Origin: Gammaproteobacteria bacterium
GTDB taxonomy: Bacteria > Pseudomonadota > Gammaproteobacteria > Arenicellales > JAOTYS01
Length of the DNA stretch: 14,991 nucleotides
NCBI GenBank assembly: GCA_029861795.1
Contig: JAOTYS010000065.1
Location: 1-14,991, forward strand
Direction: 5' to 3'
Shown here piece after piece: positions 7,362 to 14,152 of this stretch. Below the pieces are notes generated by a model. It did no database searches. It saw nothing but the letters and a program-made list of their open reading frames with translations, and was not told the origin of the DNA. How positions within the stretch are numbered: the stretch's first letter is position 1; every line of letters starts with the position of its first letter. Made by a program: the position numbers and the translations under genes.

Positions 7362-8117
7362 TCAGCTCATAGACATACCACCATTCACACGTAGCGTCTG
7401 GCCGGTGATGTAAGCCGCTTCATCGGAGGCGAGAAATGCCATGGCAGCAGCGATCTCCTCGGGCTTTCCATAACGGCGCATCGGAATAAGTCTTAGTGCC
7501 TCGTCCAGGCCCGATGTGTCAATACTGTCGAACATCTCCGTTGCGATATAGCCCGGAGAGACCGCGTTCACCGTAATCCCGTATTCCGCAACTTCCACCG
7601 CAATGGGGTGCATCATGTTAACGATGCCACCCTTAGACGCAGTACACACTGAAAATTTGTTACCGCCGAAGTCCGCGATCTCATTTACGATCGAACCCGT
7701 AGCGATAATGCGACCGCTACGTCGTTCTATCATGTGTGGCAACACTGCCTGACACACATTAAAGAAACCCCGCAGATTGGTATCCATTGAGGCATCCCAA
7801 TCAGCGTCGGTACTCTCGATGAACGGACGATCGATAATGATGCCCGCGTTGCTCACCAGGATATCGATCTGATCAAAGGCGGCCAACGCCTCGTCGCGCA
7901 TGCGCTCGGTATGCGCACGCCTGGCGACGTCCGCCTGACACACCAAAGCGGTTCCTCCGTTATTCTGAATTTGTTGCGCCACTTGTTTAGCCTTGTCCGT
8001 TGTTTCTCGGCAATGGATCACAACCTTAGCACCCTCTTTTGCAAAACGCTCTGCCACCGCCTTGCCAATGCCGCGTGAGCTGCCAGTGATGACCGCGACC
8101 TTGTCTGTGAGCATCAT
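7362..8117 (-). CDS. SDR-family oxidoreductase (FabG-like) with catalytic Tyr replaced by Cys
   Basis: The 251-residue protein is a classical short-chain dehydrogenase/reductase. The cofactor loop is TGSSRGIG (11-18), the NAG motif sits in ILVSNAGI, and the C-terminus ends in TGQTLRVNGGMSMS, as in 3-oxoacyl-ACP reductases. S142 (ATGSI) and K162 (ASKGG) of the catalytic triad are present. The residue four before the lysine, Tyr in active SDRs, is Cys158 (codon TGT, bases 7644-7646 on the complement). No other Tyr lies nearby. The enzyme may be inactive or altered, or this is a one-base change from TAT. The first ATG (8117) is chosen because AAGGAG sits seven bases upstream. It is downstream of the alcohol dehydrogenase gene on the same strand (150-base gap). 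R-rich contacts after the cofactor loop (HCRETTDKAK) would fit NADP, which is inference. Confidence 0.9.
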   Translation of the reverse strand: MMLTDKVAVITGSSRGIGKAVAERFAKEGAKVVIHCRETTDKAKQVAQQIQNNGGTALVCQADVARRAHTERMRDEALAAFDQIDILVSNAGIIIDRPFIESTDADWDASMDTNLRGFFNVCQAVLPHMIERRSGRIIATGSIVNEIADFGGNKFSVCTASKGGIVNMMHPIAVEVAEYGITVNAVSPGYIATEMFDSIDTSGLDEALRLIPMRRYGKPEEIAAAMAFLASDEAAYITGQTLRVNGGMSMS

Positions 8118-8267
8118 TGTTCGTCTCCTTTTGCTATCGTGACAAGACGCTTGGGTTTGCGAGTGAATCGCCTTCGATTGTAGGACAACATGCCCAATAC
8201 TCTAGCGCGAGTGCCAAATGAATCCCGCGAGATGATATGGGCTTCGACCTGGTCCCAACGTGCTAAC
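8118..8267. other. 150-base gap between the alcohol dehydrogenase and SDR genes
   Basis: No gene was found here. AATCG (8166-8170) and CGATT (8175-8179) form a 5-bp inverted repeat with a 4-base spacer, about 50 bases before the SDR start. The gap is long enough for a separate SDR promoter, but none was identified with confidence. Confidence 0.35.
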
Positions 8268-9317
8268 TCAAGGCCGTAGTACCACTCGACCGACGATATT
8301 CCCTTGACGTAGCTCCTCGAGAGCCGCGTTGGCCTGATCCAATGGCCGCGGTTCCACCGGGATCGGAGTCACCTTGCCGGCGCGCGCAAGCGCCATGAGC
8401 TCCCGCATTTCGCTCAAGCTCCCTACATACGATCCCATAACCGTAATGGTCTTCAAGGGAAACAACGGCACCGAGATGTTCAGGGATCCGCCGAACAGCC
8501 CCACGATCACTAACGTTGCGCCCTTGCCCAAGACCGCAACGCCAAATTTAGAAGAGTCGGCGGAGCCAACGAAATCGACGGCGGCGCTGGTGCCGCCGTC
8601 TGTTAGCTTTGCAATTTGCTTGCGGGCTTCTCGATCGCGTGGGTCGACCACGTGGTCTGCGCCCGCGGCCTTGGCGGTTTCGCGTTTTGTTTGGTCGATG
8701 TCGGCCACGATGATTTCAGCATCCACCAAACATTGGGCGATGGCCAATGCTGCCAGACCCACCCCGCCGGCGCCAATGATTAACAAGCTACGCCTATCAG
8801 CCGCTTGCTTGACTTTGGCCAGCGCACTGTAGGCTGTAAGACCCGAGCAGGCATAGGTACAGGCCAGGGTCGGTTGGATGTCTCCATAGTCGAACAAATA
8901 GCGCGGATGCGGCACCATCACATATTCACTGTAACCGCCATCCACATTGATTCCTAAGGCCTGCGGTTGATTGCAAAGATGTTCGTCTCCGGCGGTACAG
9001 ATGGAACAACTTCCGCAGCCCATCCACGGAAAAACTACGCGTCGGTCTCCAATGGATGCATCCTTTACGCCTTCCCCTATTGCCACCACTTCACCAACTA
9101 TTTCATGACCCAGGGTAAAAGGTAACGACCGACCTGCACTCAGGTCGGCTTTTTTTCCGTCACCCATATCGAAGAATCCTTCCCAAAGATGAACATCGCT
9201 GTGACACACACCACAGGCATCGATCTTGATCAGCACTTCTTTGCCCTGCGGTGCTGGGGTGTCCTTAGCTGAGGAGAGTAACGGGGCGCTGTAGTCAGAG
9301 AACTGTATGCTTTTCAT
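8268..9317 (-). CDS. Zinc-dependent alcohol dehydrogenase (MDR family)
   Basis: The 349-residue protein has the full zinc alcohol dehydrogenase pattern. The catalytic zinc site is C38 (CGVCHSD), H71-E72 (GHEIVGE) and probably C157 (YACSGLTAY). The structural zinc site is C101, C104, C107 and C115. The Rossmann motif GAGGVG is at 182-187, and the acidic residue D206 at the end of the second strand (VADID) points to NAD rather than NADP. Length is standard for bacterial tetrameric enzymes. The reaction is reversible oxidation of an alcohol to an aldehyde; substrate range cannot be told. The ATG at 9317 has only a weak AAAGA ribosome site. It lies 96 bases downstream of the CBS gene and 150 bases upstream of the SDR gene, all on the minus strand, so the three may form an operon. 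No truncation or missing ligand was seen. Confidence 0.93.
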   Translation of the reverse strand: MKSIQFSDYSAPLLSSAKDTPAPQGKEVLIKIDACGVCHSDVHLWEGFFDMGDGKKADLSAGRSLPFTLGHEIVGEVVAIGEGVKDASIGDRRVVFPWMGCGSCSICTAGDEHLCNQPQALGINVDGGYSEYVMVPHPRYLFDYGDIQPTLACTYACSGLTAYSALAKVKQAADRRSLLIIGAGGVGLAALAIAQCLVDAEIIVADIDQTKRETAKAAGADHVVDPRDREARKQIAKLTDGGTSAAVDFVGSADSSKFGVAVLGKGATLVIVGLFGGSLNISVPLFPLKTITVMGSYVGSLSEMRELMALARAGKVTPIPVEPRPLDQANAALEELRQGNIVGRVVLRP

Positions 9318-9413
9318 AGAAAAATCTTTGCTAGCTGATGGTTTGGTGGCAAGCGTAGCGAGTTATTGCGACGAAGTCGACGGACTAATCAGCAGCTGCG
9401 ACCACTAAATGTA

Positions 9414-10007
9414 CTAGCCGATGTCATGAACTATCTCAGCCAACGAGTGTGCAGCGGGTATATCTTGGGATATATCCTGTAACATATTTTTACTGATTTG
9501 GCTGGTAGAGAACATGCCACGAACTCTTTGCCCACCGGTGTTGTCGTCTACCTCAACGACCAAAATGTGTTGGCGTTCCAACTGTTTTAGAGTCTCGATG
9601 ATGTGACCCACTTCCGCATCTTGCACACTGCGCATATCGAGTACAGTGATTTCGGATTGACGGGTCATGATCATCTCGACGGTAATACTGGAACGTACTG
9701 TGCGAGTTTCCTCCAGCTGCCTGATCGGTTTTTCCCCTTGAATATCACGGGCCGTGATCAATCCGATGATTTGGTCCTGCTCATTGGTAACCAATAGCAG
9801 TCGCACGCCCGCAGTTTTCATCAACTCTAATGCATTATCGATGGGCATATCCGGGTCGGTTGTTACCGGATGAACGTATGTAAAGTCGGTCATTACATCG
9901 ACTGCAGGGTTGATTAGTCGAACTAATTCCGGTTGCTCGGGCGGTCGCTCGTAGGTCGTCCCCGGCAACAATGGAATCTGATGCCTGGGAAGGAATCTTT
10001 CCTTCAT
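9414..10007 (-). CDS. CBS-pair domain protein (197 aa)
   Basis: After an N-terminal arm of about 35 residues rich in Pro and Arg (MKERFLPRHQIPLLPGTTYE), two CBS domains follow at about 38-100 and 110-180. Landmarks are AGVRLLLVTNEQDQIIGLIT with ARD after it, and QHILVVEVDD followed by RVRGMFSTSQISK. It differs clearly from the 147-residue CBS protein at 1536-1979 and is not a recent copy. Residues in the second domain (EVGHIIETLKQLERQ) form a long helix. The ligand is unknown; adenosine nucleotides are usual. It is the first gene of the minus-strand set leading to alcohol dehydrogenase and SDR, which suggests it reports energy state to that pathway or has a separate role. GAGGGTAG lies just before the ATG as a moderate ribosome site. 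It diverges from ridA across a 267-base region with several inverted repeats. Confidence 0.88.
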   Translation of the reverse strand: MKERFLPRHQIPLLPGTTYERPPEQPELVRLINPAVDVMTDFTYVHPVTTDPDMPIDNALELMKTAGVRLLLVTNEQDQIIGLITARDIQGEKPIRQLEETRTVRSSITVEMIMTRQSEITVLDMRSVQDAEVGHIIETLKQLERQHILVVEVDDNTGGQRVRGMFSTSQISKNMLQDISQDIPAAHSLAEIVHDIG

Positions 10008-10063
10008 GATGCTACCCTCGCTCGCGTGTGTCCTACGTCTGGGGATATTTCGATATTACTCCG

Positions 10064-10078
10064 CAATCGTTACGATTG
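10064..10078. repeat. Inverted repeat CAATCG-TTA-CGATTG
   Basis: These are perfect 6-bp arms around three bases. It is symmetrical enough for a dimeric repressor site and lies 57-71 bases upstream of the CBS gene start (minus strand). Confidence 0.4.
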
Positions 10079-10092
10079 GACAGATCCAGCAG

Positions 10093-10120
10093 AAGAAATT
10101 TGGCAGCAGACGAATTTCTT
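10093..10120. repeat. Inverted repeat AAGAAATT ... AATTTCTT
   Basis: These are perfect 8-bp arms (10093-10100 and 10113-10120) separated by 12 bases. There is no T tract after either arm beyond the arm itself, so an operator is more likely than a terminator. Confidence 0.45.
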
Positions 10121-10200
10121 AGACTAACGATATACTGGGATATCACGCGGACTTATGTTTGGGCTAACGTATCCAAGGTTGAGCCTTAGGCCCATGTAAG

Positions 10201-10234
10201 GTGGTTGAACTGATCTATCGACATCTTCAACCAC
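10201..10234. repeat. Inverted repeat GTGGTTGAA ... TTCAACCAC upstream of ridA
   Basis: These are perfect 9-bp arms (10201-10209 and 10226-10234) with a 16-base spacer. After one G/G mismatch the symmetry continues for two more pairs. The right arm ends 40 bases before the ridA ATG, the usual place for an operator overlapping a promoter or for a hairpin in the leader RNA. Confidence 0.5.
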
Positions 10235-10274
10235 GTTCCGATATTCAACGTCCATAATCTACTGGAGACTTAGC

Positions 10275-10670
10275 ATGTCTAAGAAAGCATTGCGACCCGC
10301 TAGCTTGGAGTTTCAGCCTCGACCCGAATACCCCTACTCGCCGGGTACCAAAGGGGGTCGGTTAGTGTTTACTGCGGGTCAAGTGGCCTGGGACGAAAAC
10401 GCCGATATCGTGGGAGTTGGCGATGTCCGTGCACAAACAGTTCAAACTTTGAAAAATGTGGGATCGGTACTGAGCGCCGGCGGCGCCATTTGGGACGATG
10501 TATTAAAATGCAACGTCTATCTCAAGGACATGGGGGATTTTGCCACGATGAATGAGGAGTTCGCCAAAGTATTCCCCAAGGATCCCCCAGCACGCACCAC
10601 GGTGCAAGCGCATCTCGCGGAACCGGAGATGCTTGTGGAGATCGAAGCGATTGCATACGTCGAGGAATGA
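10275..10670 (+). CDS. ridA: RidA (YjgF/YER057c/UK114) family protein
   Basis: The 131-residue protein is of full family length. Signature features are GGRLVFTAGQVAWD near 27-40, the helix VRAQTVQTLKNVGSVLSAGG (51-70), and PPARTTVQAHL with R107, equivalent to the catalytic Arg105 of Salmonella RidA. VEIEAIAYVEE at the end carries the conserved Glu (E124). Members with this Arg are trimeric enamine/imine deaminases that hydrolyse reactive 2-aminoacrylate-like intermediates in the cytoplasm. Presence of the Arg supports activity, though the physiological substrate is not fixed. GGAGA lies eight bases before the ATG. It is followed on the same strand by a short cyclase-like fragment and by homospermidine synthase, whose chemistry also passes through imines. 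The likely operator is the 9-bp inverted repeat at 10201-10234. Confidence 0.92.
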   Translation: MSKKALRPASLEFQPRPEYPYSPGTKGGRLVFTAGQVAWDENADIVGVGDVRAQTVQTLKNVGSVLSAGGAIWDDVLKCNVYLKDMGDFATMNEEFAKVFPKDPPARTTVQAHLAEPEMLVEIEAIAYVEE

Positions 10671-10695
10671 GTCGCGGTTCGGCGTACCCCCATTG

Positions 10696-10935
10696 ATGAA
10701 ACAGAGTGTTATCGTCGGCATGAGTGACATCTCCCAATCGTCCCTGCACCAGAACAAGCTGTCTTCGTGGCTGTTGACAACTGGATGGGAATTCGCGGCC
10801 CCAGTCCAATTGGTAGAGGCTTTCTCACAGAAGCTGTTGGAGCAAGGTATCCCGCTGTTCCGGCTTCGACTTACGGTTTATCGTAACCGCAACACCGCAA
10901 GTTCAGACGAAGCTTCAACTTGTCAGTATTCATGA
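10696..10935 (+). pseudogene. N-terminal fragment resembling an adenylate/guanylate cyclase, overlapping hss
   Basis: ATG at 10696 opens 79 codons ending at TGA 10933-10935. Residues 20-62 read LSSWLLTTGWEFAAPVQLVE and then a helix-strand pair ending GIPLFRLRLTVY. This is the pattern of the N-terminal sensor segment of many proteobacterial class III adenylate/guanylate cyclases (W-L-hydrophobic, then F.....L...GIPL.R..L.V). In those proteins a TLHP motif and then the cyclase domain follow; here the match ends after RLRLTVY and the frame stops 17 residues later. No cyclase domain is found in any frame, because hss begins at once. The stop overlaps the hss ATG as ATGA. No ribosome site precedes the ATG. 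Most likely it is a truncated remnant; a small coupled gene is the alternative. Family assignment is by recalled pattern, not by search. Confidence 0.5.
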
Positions 10936-12371
10936 CCATGACGCTCATCGATCAGTCGAAACAATTCCAAGGGCGCATCATCATGGTGGGCTACGGCACT
11001 ATCGGACAGTGTGCTTTGCCTATGCTGTTCGACAATTTTTCGCTTTCGCCCGAACACTATATTGTGATTGACGGCGGTGACAGACGGAGTCAGTTCACCA
11101 TCTACCGTGAACGCGGCATGCAGTATTTCAACCAACGTCTTGGCATCGACAACCTGGGTCAGGTGCTGGCGCCACTGGCTGAACCGGGGGATTTATTGGT
11201 CAATCTTTCCGTAGGGGTGGACTCCGTAGCGTTGGCCGACTGGTGTCACCAGAACGGGGTTGTCTATGTGGATACCTCTATGGAGCCTTGGGAAGACGAT
11301 GTGTGGGACCGCTCTATCTCTGCACATTCGCGAACTGAGTACGCATATCACCAGCAGGCGCGTAAGCACGCAGCCGCCCACTGGCGAGCGGACGGTCCCA
11401 CCGCCGTGTTTTGTCACGGGGCCAATCCAGGGCTGGTCAATCATTTTGTGAAAGCCGCTTTGTTGGACATTGCATCAGCTAGTGGGATTGCGGTGGATAC
11501 GCCGAGCTCCCGAGAGCAGTGGGCAAGCTTGGCACGTCTGACTGGTACCAAGGTCATTCATATCAGTGAACGCGACACTCAGATAACGTCTGAGCCGAAA
11601 CGCCCCGGTGAGTTCGTCAACACTTGGAGTATCCCAGGGTTTGTGGAAGAAGCCAGCATGCCGGTGGAAATTGGTTGGGGGACCCACGAGAAAGGTTTAC
11701 CACCCCATGCACACCATCATACTGACGGCCCGGGTAATGCAATTTACAGCACGCGACCGGCAGCAAGTGTATTACTACGAAGCTGGGTACCACTAGGCGG
11801 TCCGATTTCAGGGCTCGCGCTGCCACACAGCGAATCGATCACTCTTAGCGAATACTTTACGTTAATCGAAGACGGGCAAGTCAGCTATCGACCGACTGTG
11901 GCCTTTGCCTATATGCCCTGCGACGCCGCTATGGCGAGTCTGCATGAAACCATGATGTGTGACTGGGTCATGCAGACCTCGAAACGGGTGTTGAACGACG
12001 ACATTGTGAGCGGTCGTGACGAACTGGGTGTGTTGCTGCTCGGGCACAAGGCGGGCGGATGGTGGTATGGATCACAATTGGATATCGACGAGGCCCGTCG
12101 ACTAGTACCGGGCAATAATCCCACCGCCGTTCAAGTGGCGGCGGGGGCGGTGGCGGCTGCGCTTTGGGCCGTGGTCAATCCCACGCGCGGTTATTGCGAG
12201 CCGGAGGATTTGCCCTACGAGCAAGTGCTTGAGGTGGCACTGCCTTATCTGGGCCCTATGGTCAGCGCCCCCACTGCGTGGACGCCGCTAAAGAATCGAC
12301 GTTTGATCTTTCCGGAGTCGTGGCTCGACCAACAGGACCCCTGGCAGTTTTCCAACTTTCTTTTACGCTGA
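10932..12371 (+). CDS. hss: Homospermidine synthase
   Basis: From ATG 10932 the protein has 479 residues, close to the roughly 480 of bacterial homospermidine synthases such as that of Blastochloris viridis. Near the N-terminus IIMVGYGTIGQCALP is the NAD-binding Rossmann loop, followed by VIDGGDRR. The blocks LVNLSVGVDS, YVDTSMEPWEDD and CHGANPGLVNHFVKAALLD are characteristic of the family, as is WSIPGFVEEASMPVEIGWGT followed by the His-rich PPHAHHH segment. The enzyme makes sym-homospermidine from putrescine (or spermidine plus putrescine) using bound NAD to form an imine. It is cytosolic. ATG 10938 and TTG 10920 are other possible starts; 10932 is favoured because it overlaps the preceding small ORF as ATGA, but no Shine-Dalgarno distinguishes them. 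A DUF900 hydrolase gene follows after 40 bases. Confidence 0.93.
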   Translation: MTMTLIDQSKQFQGRIIMVGYGTIGQCALPMLFDNFSLSPEHYIVIDGGDRRSQFTIYRERGMQYFNQRLGIDNLGQVLAPLAEPGDLLVNLSVGVDSVALADWCHQNGVVYVDTSMEPWEDDVWDRSISAHSRTEYAYHQQARKHAAAHWRADGPTAVFCHGANPGLVNHFVKAALLDIASASGIAVDTPSSREQWASLARLTGTKVIHISERDTQITSEPKRPGEFVNTWSIPGFVEEASMPVEIGWGTHEKGLPPHAHHHTDGPGNAIYSTRPAASVLLRSWVPLGGPISGLALPHSESITLSEYFTLIEDGQVSYRPTVAFAYMPCDAAMASLHETMMCDWVMQTSKRVLNDDIVSGRDELGVLLLGHKAGGWWYGSQLDIDEARRLVPGNNPTAVQVAAGAVAAALWAVVNPTRGYCEPEDLPYEQVLEVALPYLGPMVSAPTAWTPLKNRRLIFPESWLDQQDPWQFSNFLLR

Positions 12372-12411
12372 TAGCTAACGGAGGGCCGACAGCCTCATTC
12401 GGAGAAGCAAC

Positions 12412-13359
12412 ATGGCGATTCTTGTGGTGACCAATCGAAATATTACTGACGCGACACGCACAGACGCCGGACTGTTCGGCGAGCGAGTCAATACTAAAGG
12501 TCCGAGCGAAATTCGCTTGGCTTGGGCACAGCATCGGCGCCGCCGATGGTCTTTGCAATTAATCCCGGAGCCTGCGGTGTTGACCGAAGCCAACCGACCG
12601 AGCCGACACGTTTTTCACGCGTGTATAGATAGTCTGCATCAAACAAGGCGAAACTGTGTGCTCTACGTGCATGGGTTCAATAAGGAATTTACAGAGACCT
12701 TGGAGCAGGCGCGCGCTATCCATGATCGTTACGGTGTTGCCACGGTAGTGTTCTCATGGCCGTCCAACCCAGGTGGCTTCAATCCTGGCAAAGAATATAG
12801 GGTAGCGCAGTCGATTGCGCGCCAGTCCACTATAGCGTTTGACAGGACGCTTAGTCTGCTTGATTCATATCTTCATGAGATCGACCCGGCGGATTGCAAG
12901 AGCTCTTTCAATTTGTTGGTCCACAGTCTGGGGAGCTACTTATTTGAGAATTTCATACGTGATCCGATCTTTACGGGTCAGACCAGACTGTTCGATAACA
13001 TTATTCTTCACCAGGCTGATGTGGACCTAGATACCCACGCGGGGTGGGTGGACCGGTTACGGTACTCTCGCCGCGTGTACGCCACAATTAATGAAGGCGA
13101 CAAGATCCTGGATCTGTCAGACGTGATCAATCCCGACCGGTTGGGCAATACCGTGAGAGAGTTGTTATCGGATCGATCGATTTATCTAGACTTTAGCGAA
13201 GCAAGAAATGTCGGGAGGAAGCACCAGCTGTTTGAGGAAGCGGCTAGCGTTAACGCCAACGTACAGAAGATTTTCGAGCTTATGTTGAGCGGTGGCAGAG
13301 CCGAGCACGGTATGGGTACACGATACGATGCTGAACGCAATACTTACGTTGTCTCATGA
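12412..13359 (+). CDS. DUF900-type alpha/beta hydrolase
   Basis: The 315-residue protein has no signal peptide or membrane segment. The alpha/beta hydrolase core begins with VLYVHGFNKEF (oxyanion-hole HGF) near residue 83, followed by VVFSWPSNPG, a block typical of DUF900 (PF05990). The nucleophile elbow is VHSLGS with S172. Candidate acid and base are D203 (HQADVD) and H271 (GRKHQLF). Ligand and substrate of this family are unknown; esterase or lipase activity is the usual guess. GGAGAAG lies seven bases upstream of the ATG. It follows hss by 40 bases and may be co-transcribed with it. A piece of this gene around the catalytic Asp reappears in decayed form downstream at 14153-14194, joined to a copy of the next gene's 3' end, so this gene and its neighbour seem to have been duplicated together. 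Confidence 0.88.
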   Translation: MAILVVTNRNITDATRTDAGLFGERVNTKGPSEIRLAWAQHRRRRWSLQLIPEPAVLTEANRPSRHVFHACIDSLHQTRRNCVLYVHGFNKEFTETLEQARAIHDRYGVATVVFSWPSNPGGFNPGKEYRVAQSIARQSTIAFDRTLSLLDSYLHEIDPADCKSSFNLLVHSLGSYLFENFIRDPIFTGQTRLFDNIILHQADVDLDTHAGWVDRLRYSRRVYATINEGDKILDLSDVINPDRLGNTVRELLSDRSIYLDFSEARNVGRKHQLFEEAASVNANVQKIFELMLSGGRAEHGMGTRYDAERNTYVVS

Positions 13360-13452
13360 TATAAATCTATACCACAAGAAACCATTGAGGCTTGTAACAC
13401 ACCAGCGACTCTAATATGATGCGCGCGCGAGGAGGGCATGCGTTAATCTGCG

Positions 13453-13480
13453 TTGAAAAGTGGAAGTAGCGAACTATGCT
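13453..13480 (+). promoter_or_regulatory. Possible sigma-70 promoter of the Tat-exported protein gene
   Basis: TTGAAA (13453-13458) matches the -35 consensus at 5 of 6 positions. TATGCT (13475-13480) matches the -10 at 4 of 6, with a 16-base spacer. It lies 28 bases before the ATG at 13508, giving a short leader that includes the CGGAG ribosome site. Confidence 0.4.
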
Positions 13481-13507
13481 TAGGCTAACCCACAACGGAG
13501 ATAAAAC

Positions 13508-14125
13508 ATGCTCGATGACGATAAGAAAGGAAGTGCGTATCACGAGGAAGGTGGAACAAGGGCTGTTTCTCGCCGGCGATTGCTAAAGTGTTTTGCGGTA
13601 GGTGGCGGCGTTGCCACTTCGGTCAAGATGTTGCCGGAGCGCTGGACCAGTCCCGTGGTCGACTTTGTGACCATACCCGCCCACGCGCAGACATCCCCTC
13701 TATTGGTGAATGGTAACTTCGCTTTCAACGGCGGAATCACCGATGCGGGCGATTCATTACTGGATTTCATCATCCCTAGGGCCGTGGCTGGAGAGCGAGG
13801 GGAAGTCTCTTTGACCTTTTGCGGTACTGCGAAAGACAGCGTGGTGAGCTTTACTGGAGGCTTCAGCGTTTTCCCGTTTGGGGGAGGCGGACTTAAAGGT
13901 CAGGCAACGATTGGGGGTTCACCAGTGGATGCGGGATCCTTTTTCGACGAAGGTTCTGAGGAGGTGGTTGTAACTGTGCAACTTAACCAGGTCACGGGCA
14001 CCGCACCGAACCGAATGTTGTTTGGTGTACTAGCTGCGTCCGATTTGTTCAGTTTCCCTTTTAAAGCTAACGAAGGTTCGTGTGGGATGACACAGATCGA
14101 TCCGCCGAGCCTGCAACTTAATTAA
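13508..14125 (+). CDS. Small Tat-exported protein of unknown function (205 aa)
   Basis: The N-terminus carries a twin-arginine signal: S21-R22-R23-R24-L25-L26-K27, then a short weakly hydrophobic stretch CFAVGGGVATSV. The region continues with RWTSPVVDFVTIPAHAQTS; AHA (58-60) before Q61 is a good signal-peptidase site. This W-x-P-V-V...PAHAQTS pattern recurs in small exported proteins of proteobacteria that have no assigned role (recalled pattern, not searched). The mature part (about 145 residues) is Gly/Phe/Val-rich and probably beta-sheet, with two cysteines (FCGTA and GSCGM) that could form a disulfide. Tat use suggests folding or cofactor loading before export, but no cofactor motif is visible. 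ACGGAG lies eight bases before the ATG. Its 3' end has a diverged copy at 14211-14399. A GMC oxidoreductase converges from the right. Confidence 0.8.
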   Translation: MLDDDKKGSAYHEEGGTRAVSRRRLLKCFAVGGGVATSVKMLPERWTSPVVDFVTIPAHAQTSPLLVNGNFAFNGGITDAGDSLLDFIIPRAVAGERGEVSLTFCGTAKDSVVSFTGGFSVFPFGGGGLKGQATIGGSPVDAGSFFDEGSEEVVVTVQLNQVTGTAPNRMLFGVLAASDLFSFPFKANEGSCGMTQIDPPSLQLN

Positions 14126-14152
14126 TCCGCAGCGCAGTCGGTCTGCATCAAG

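Larger units (their letters stand above)
10008..10274. promoter_or_regulatory. Divergent regulatory region between the CBS gene and ridA
   Basis: No gene is supported in this 267-base region. It holds three separate inverted repeats (10064-10078, 10093-10120 and 10201-10234). The short word GATAT recurs several times (near 10044, 10050, 10128, 10139 and 10239). Since it feeds genes in both directions, it probably carries two promoters, but no sigma-70 pair of good quality was found. CATAAT at 10253-10258 has no matching -35. Confidence 0.45.

Noticed and set aside
8166..8179. AATCG-CCTT-CGATT repeat, resembling the CAATCG-TTA-CGATTG repeat at 10064
   Set aside because: The arms are only five bases and the spacer differs (four against three), so a shared operator cannot be supported.
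9933..10127. Plus-strand ORF of 64 codons across the start of the CBS gene and the divergent region
   Set aside because: It mostly shadows the CBS gene, has no ribosome site, and its translation shows no domain-like pattern.
10253..10258. CATAAT as a -10 box for ridA
   Set aside because: There is no -35 at a usable distance, and the implied transcript would start within the ribosome site.
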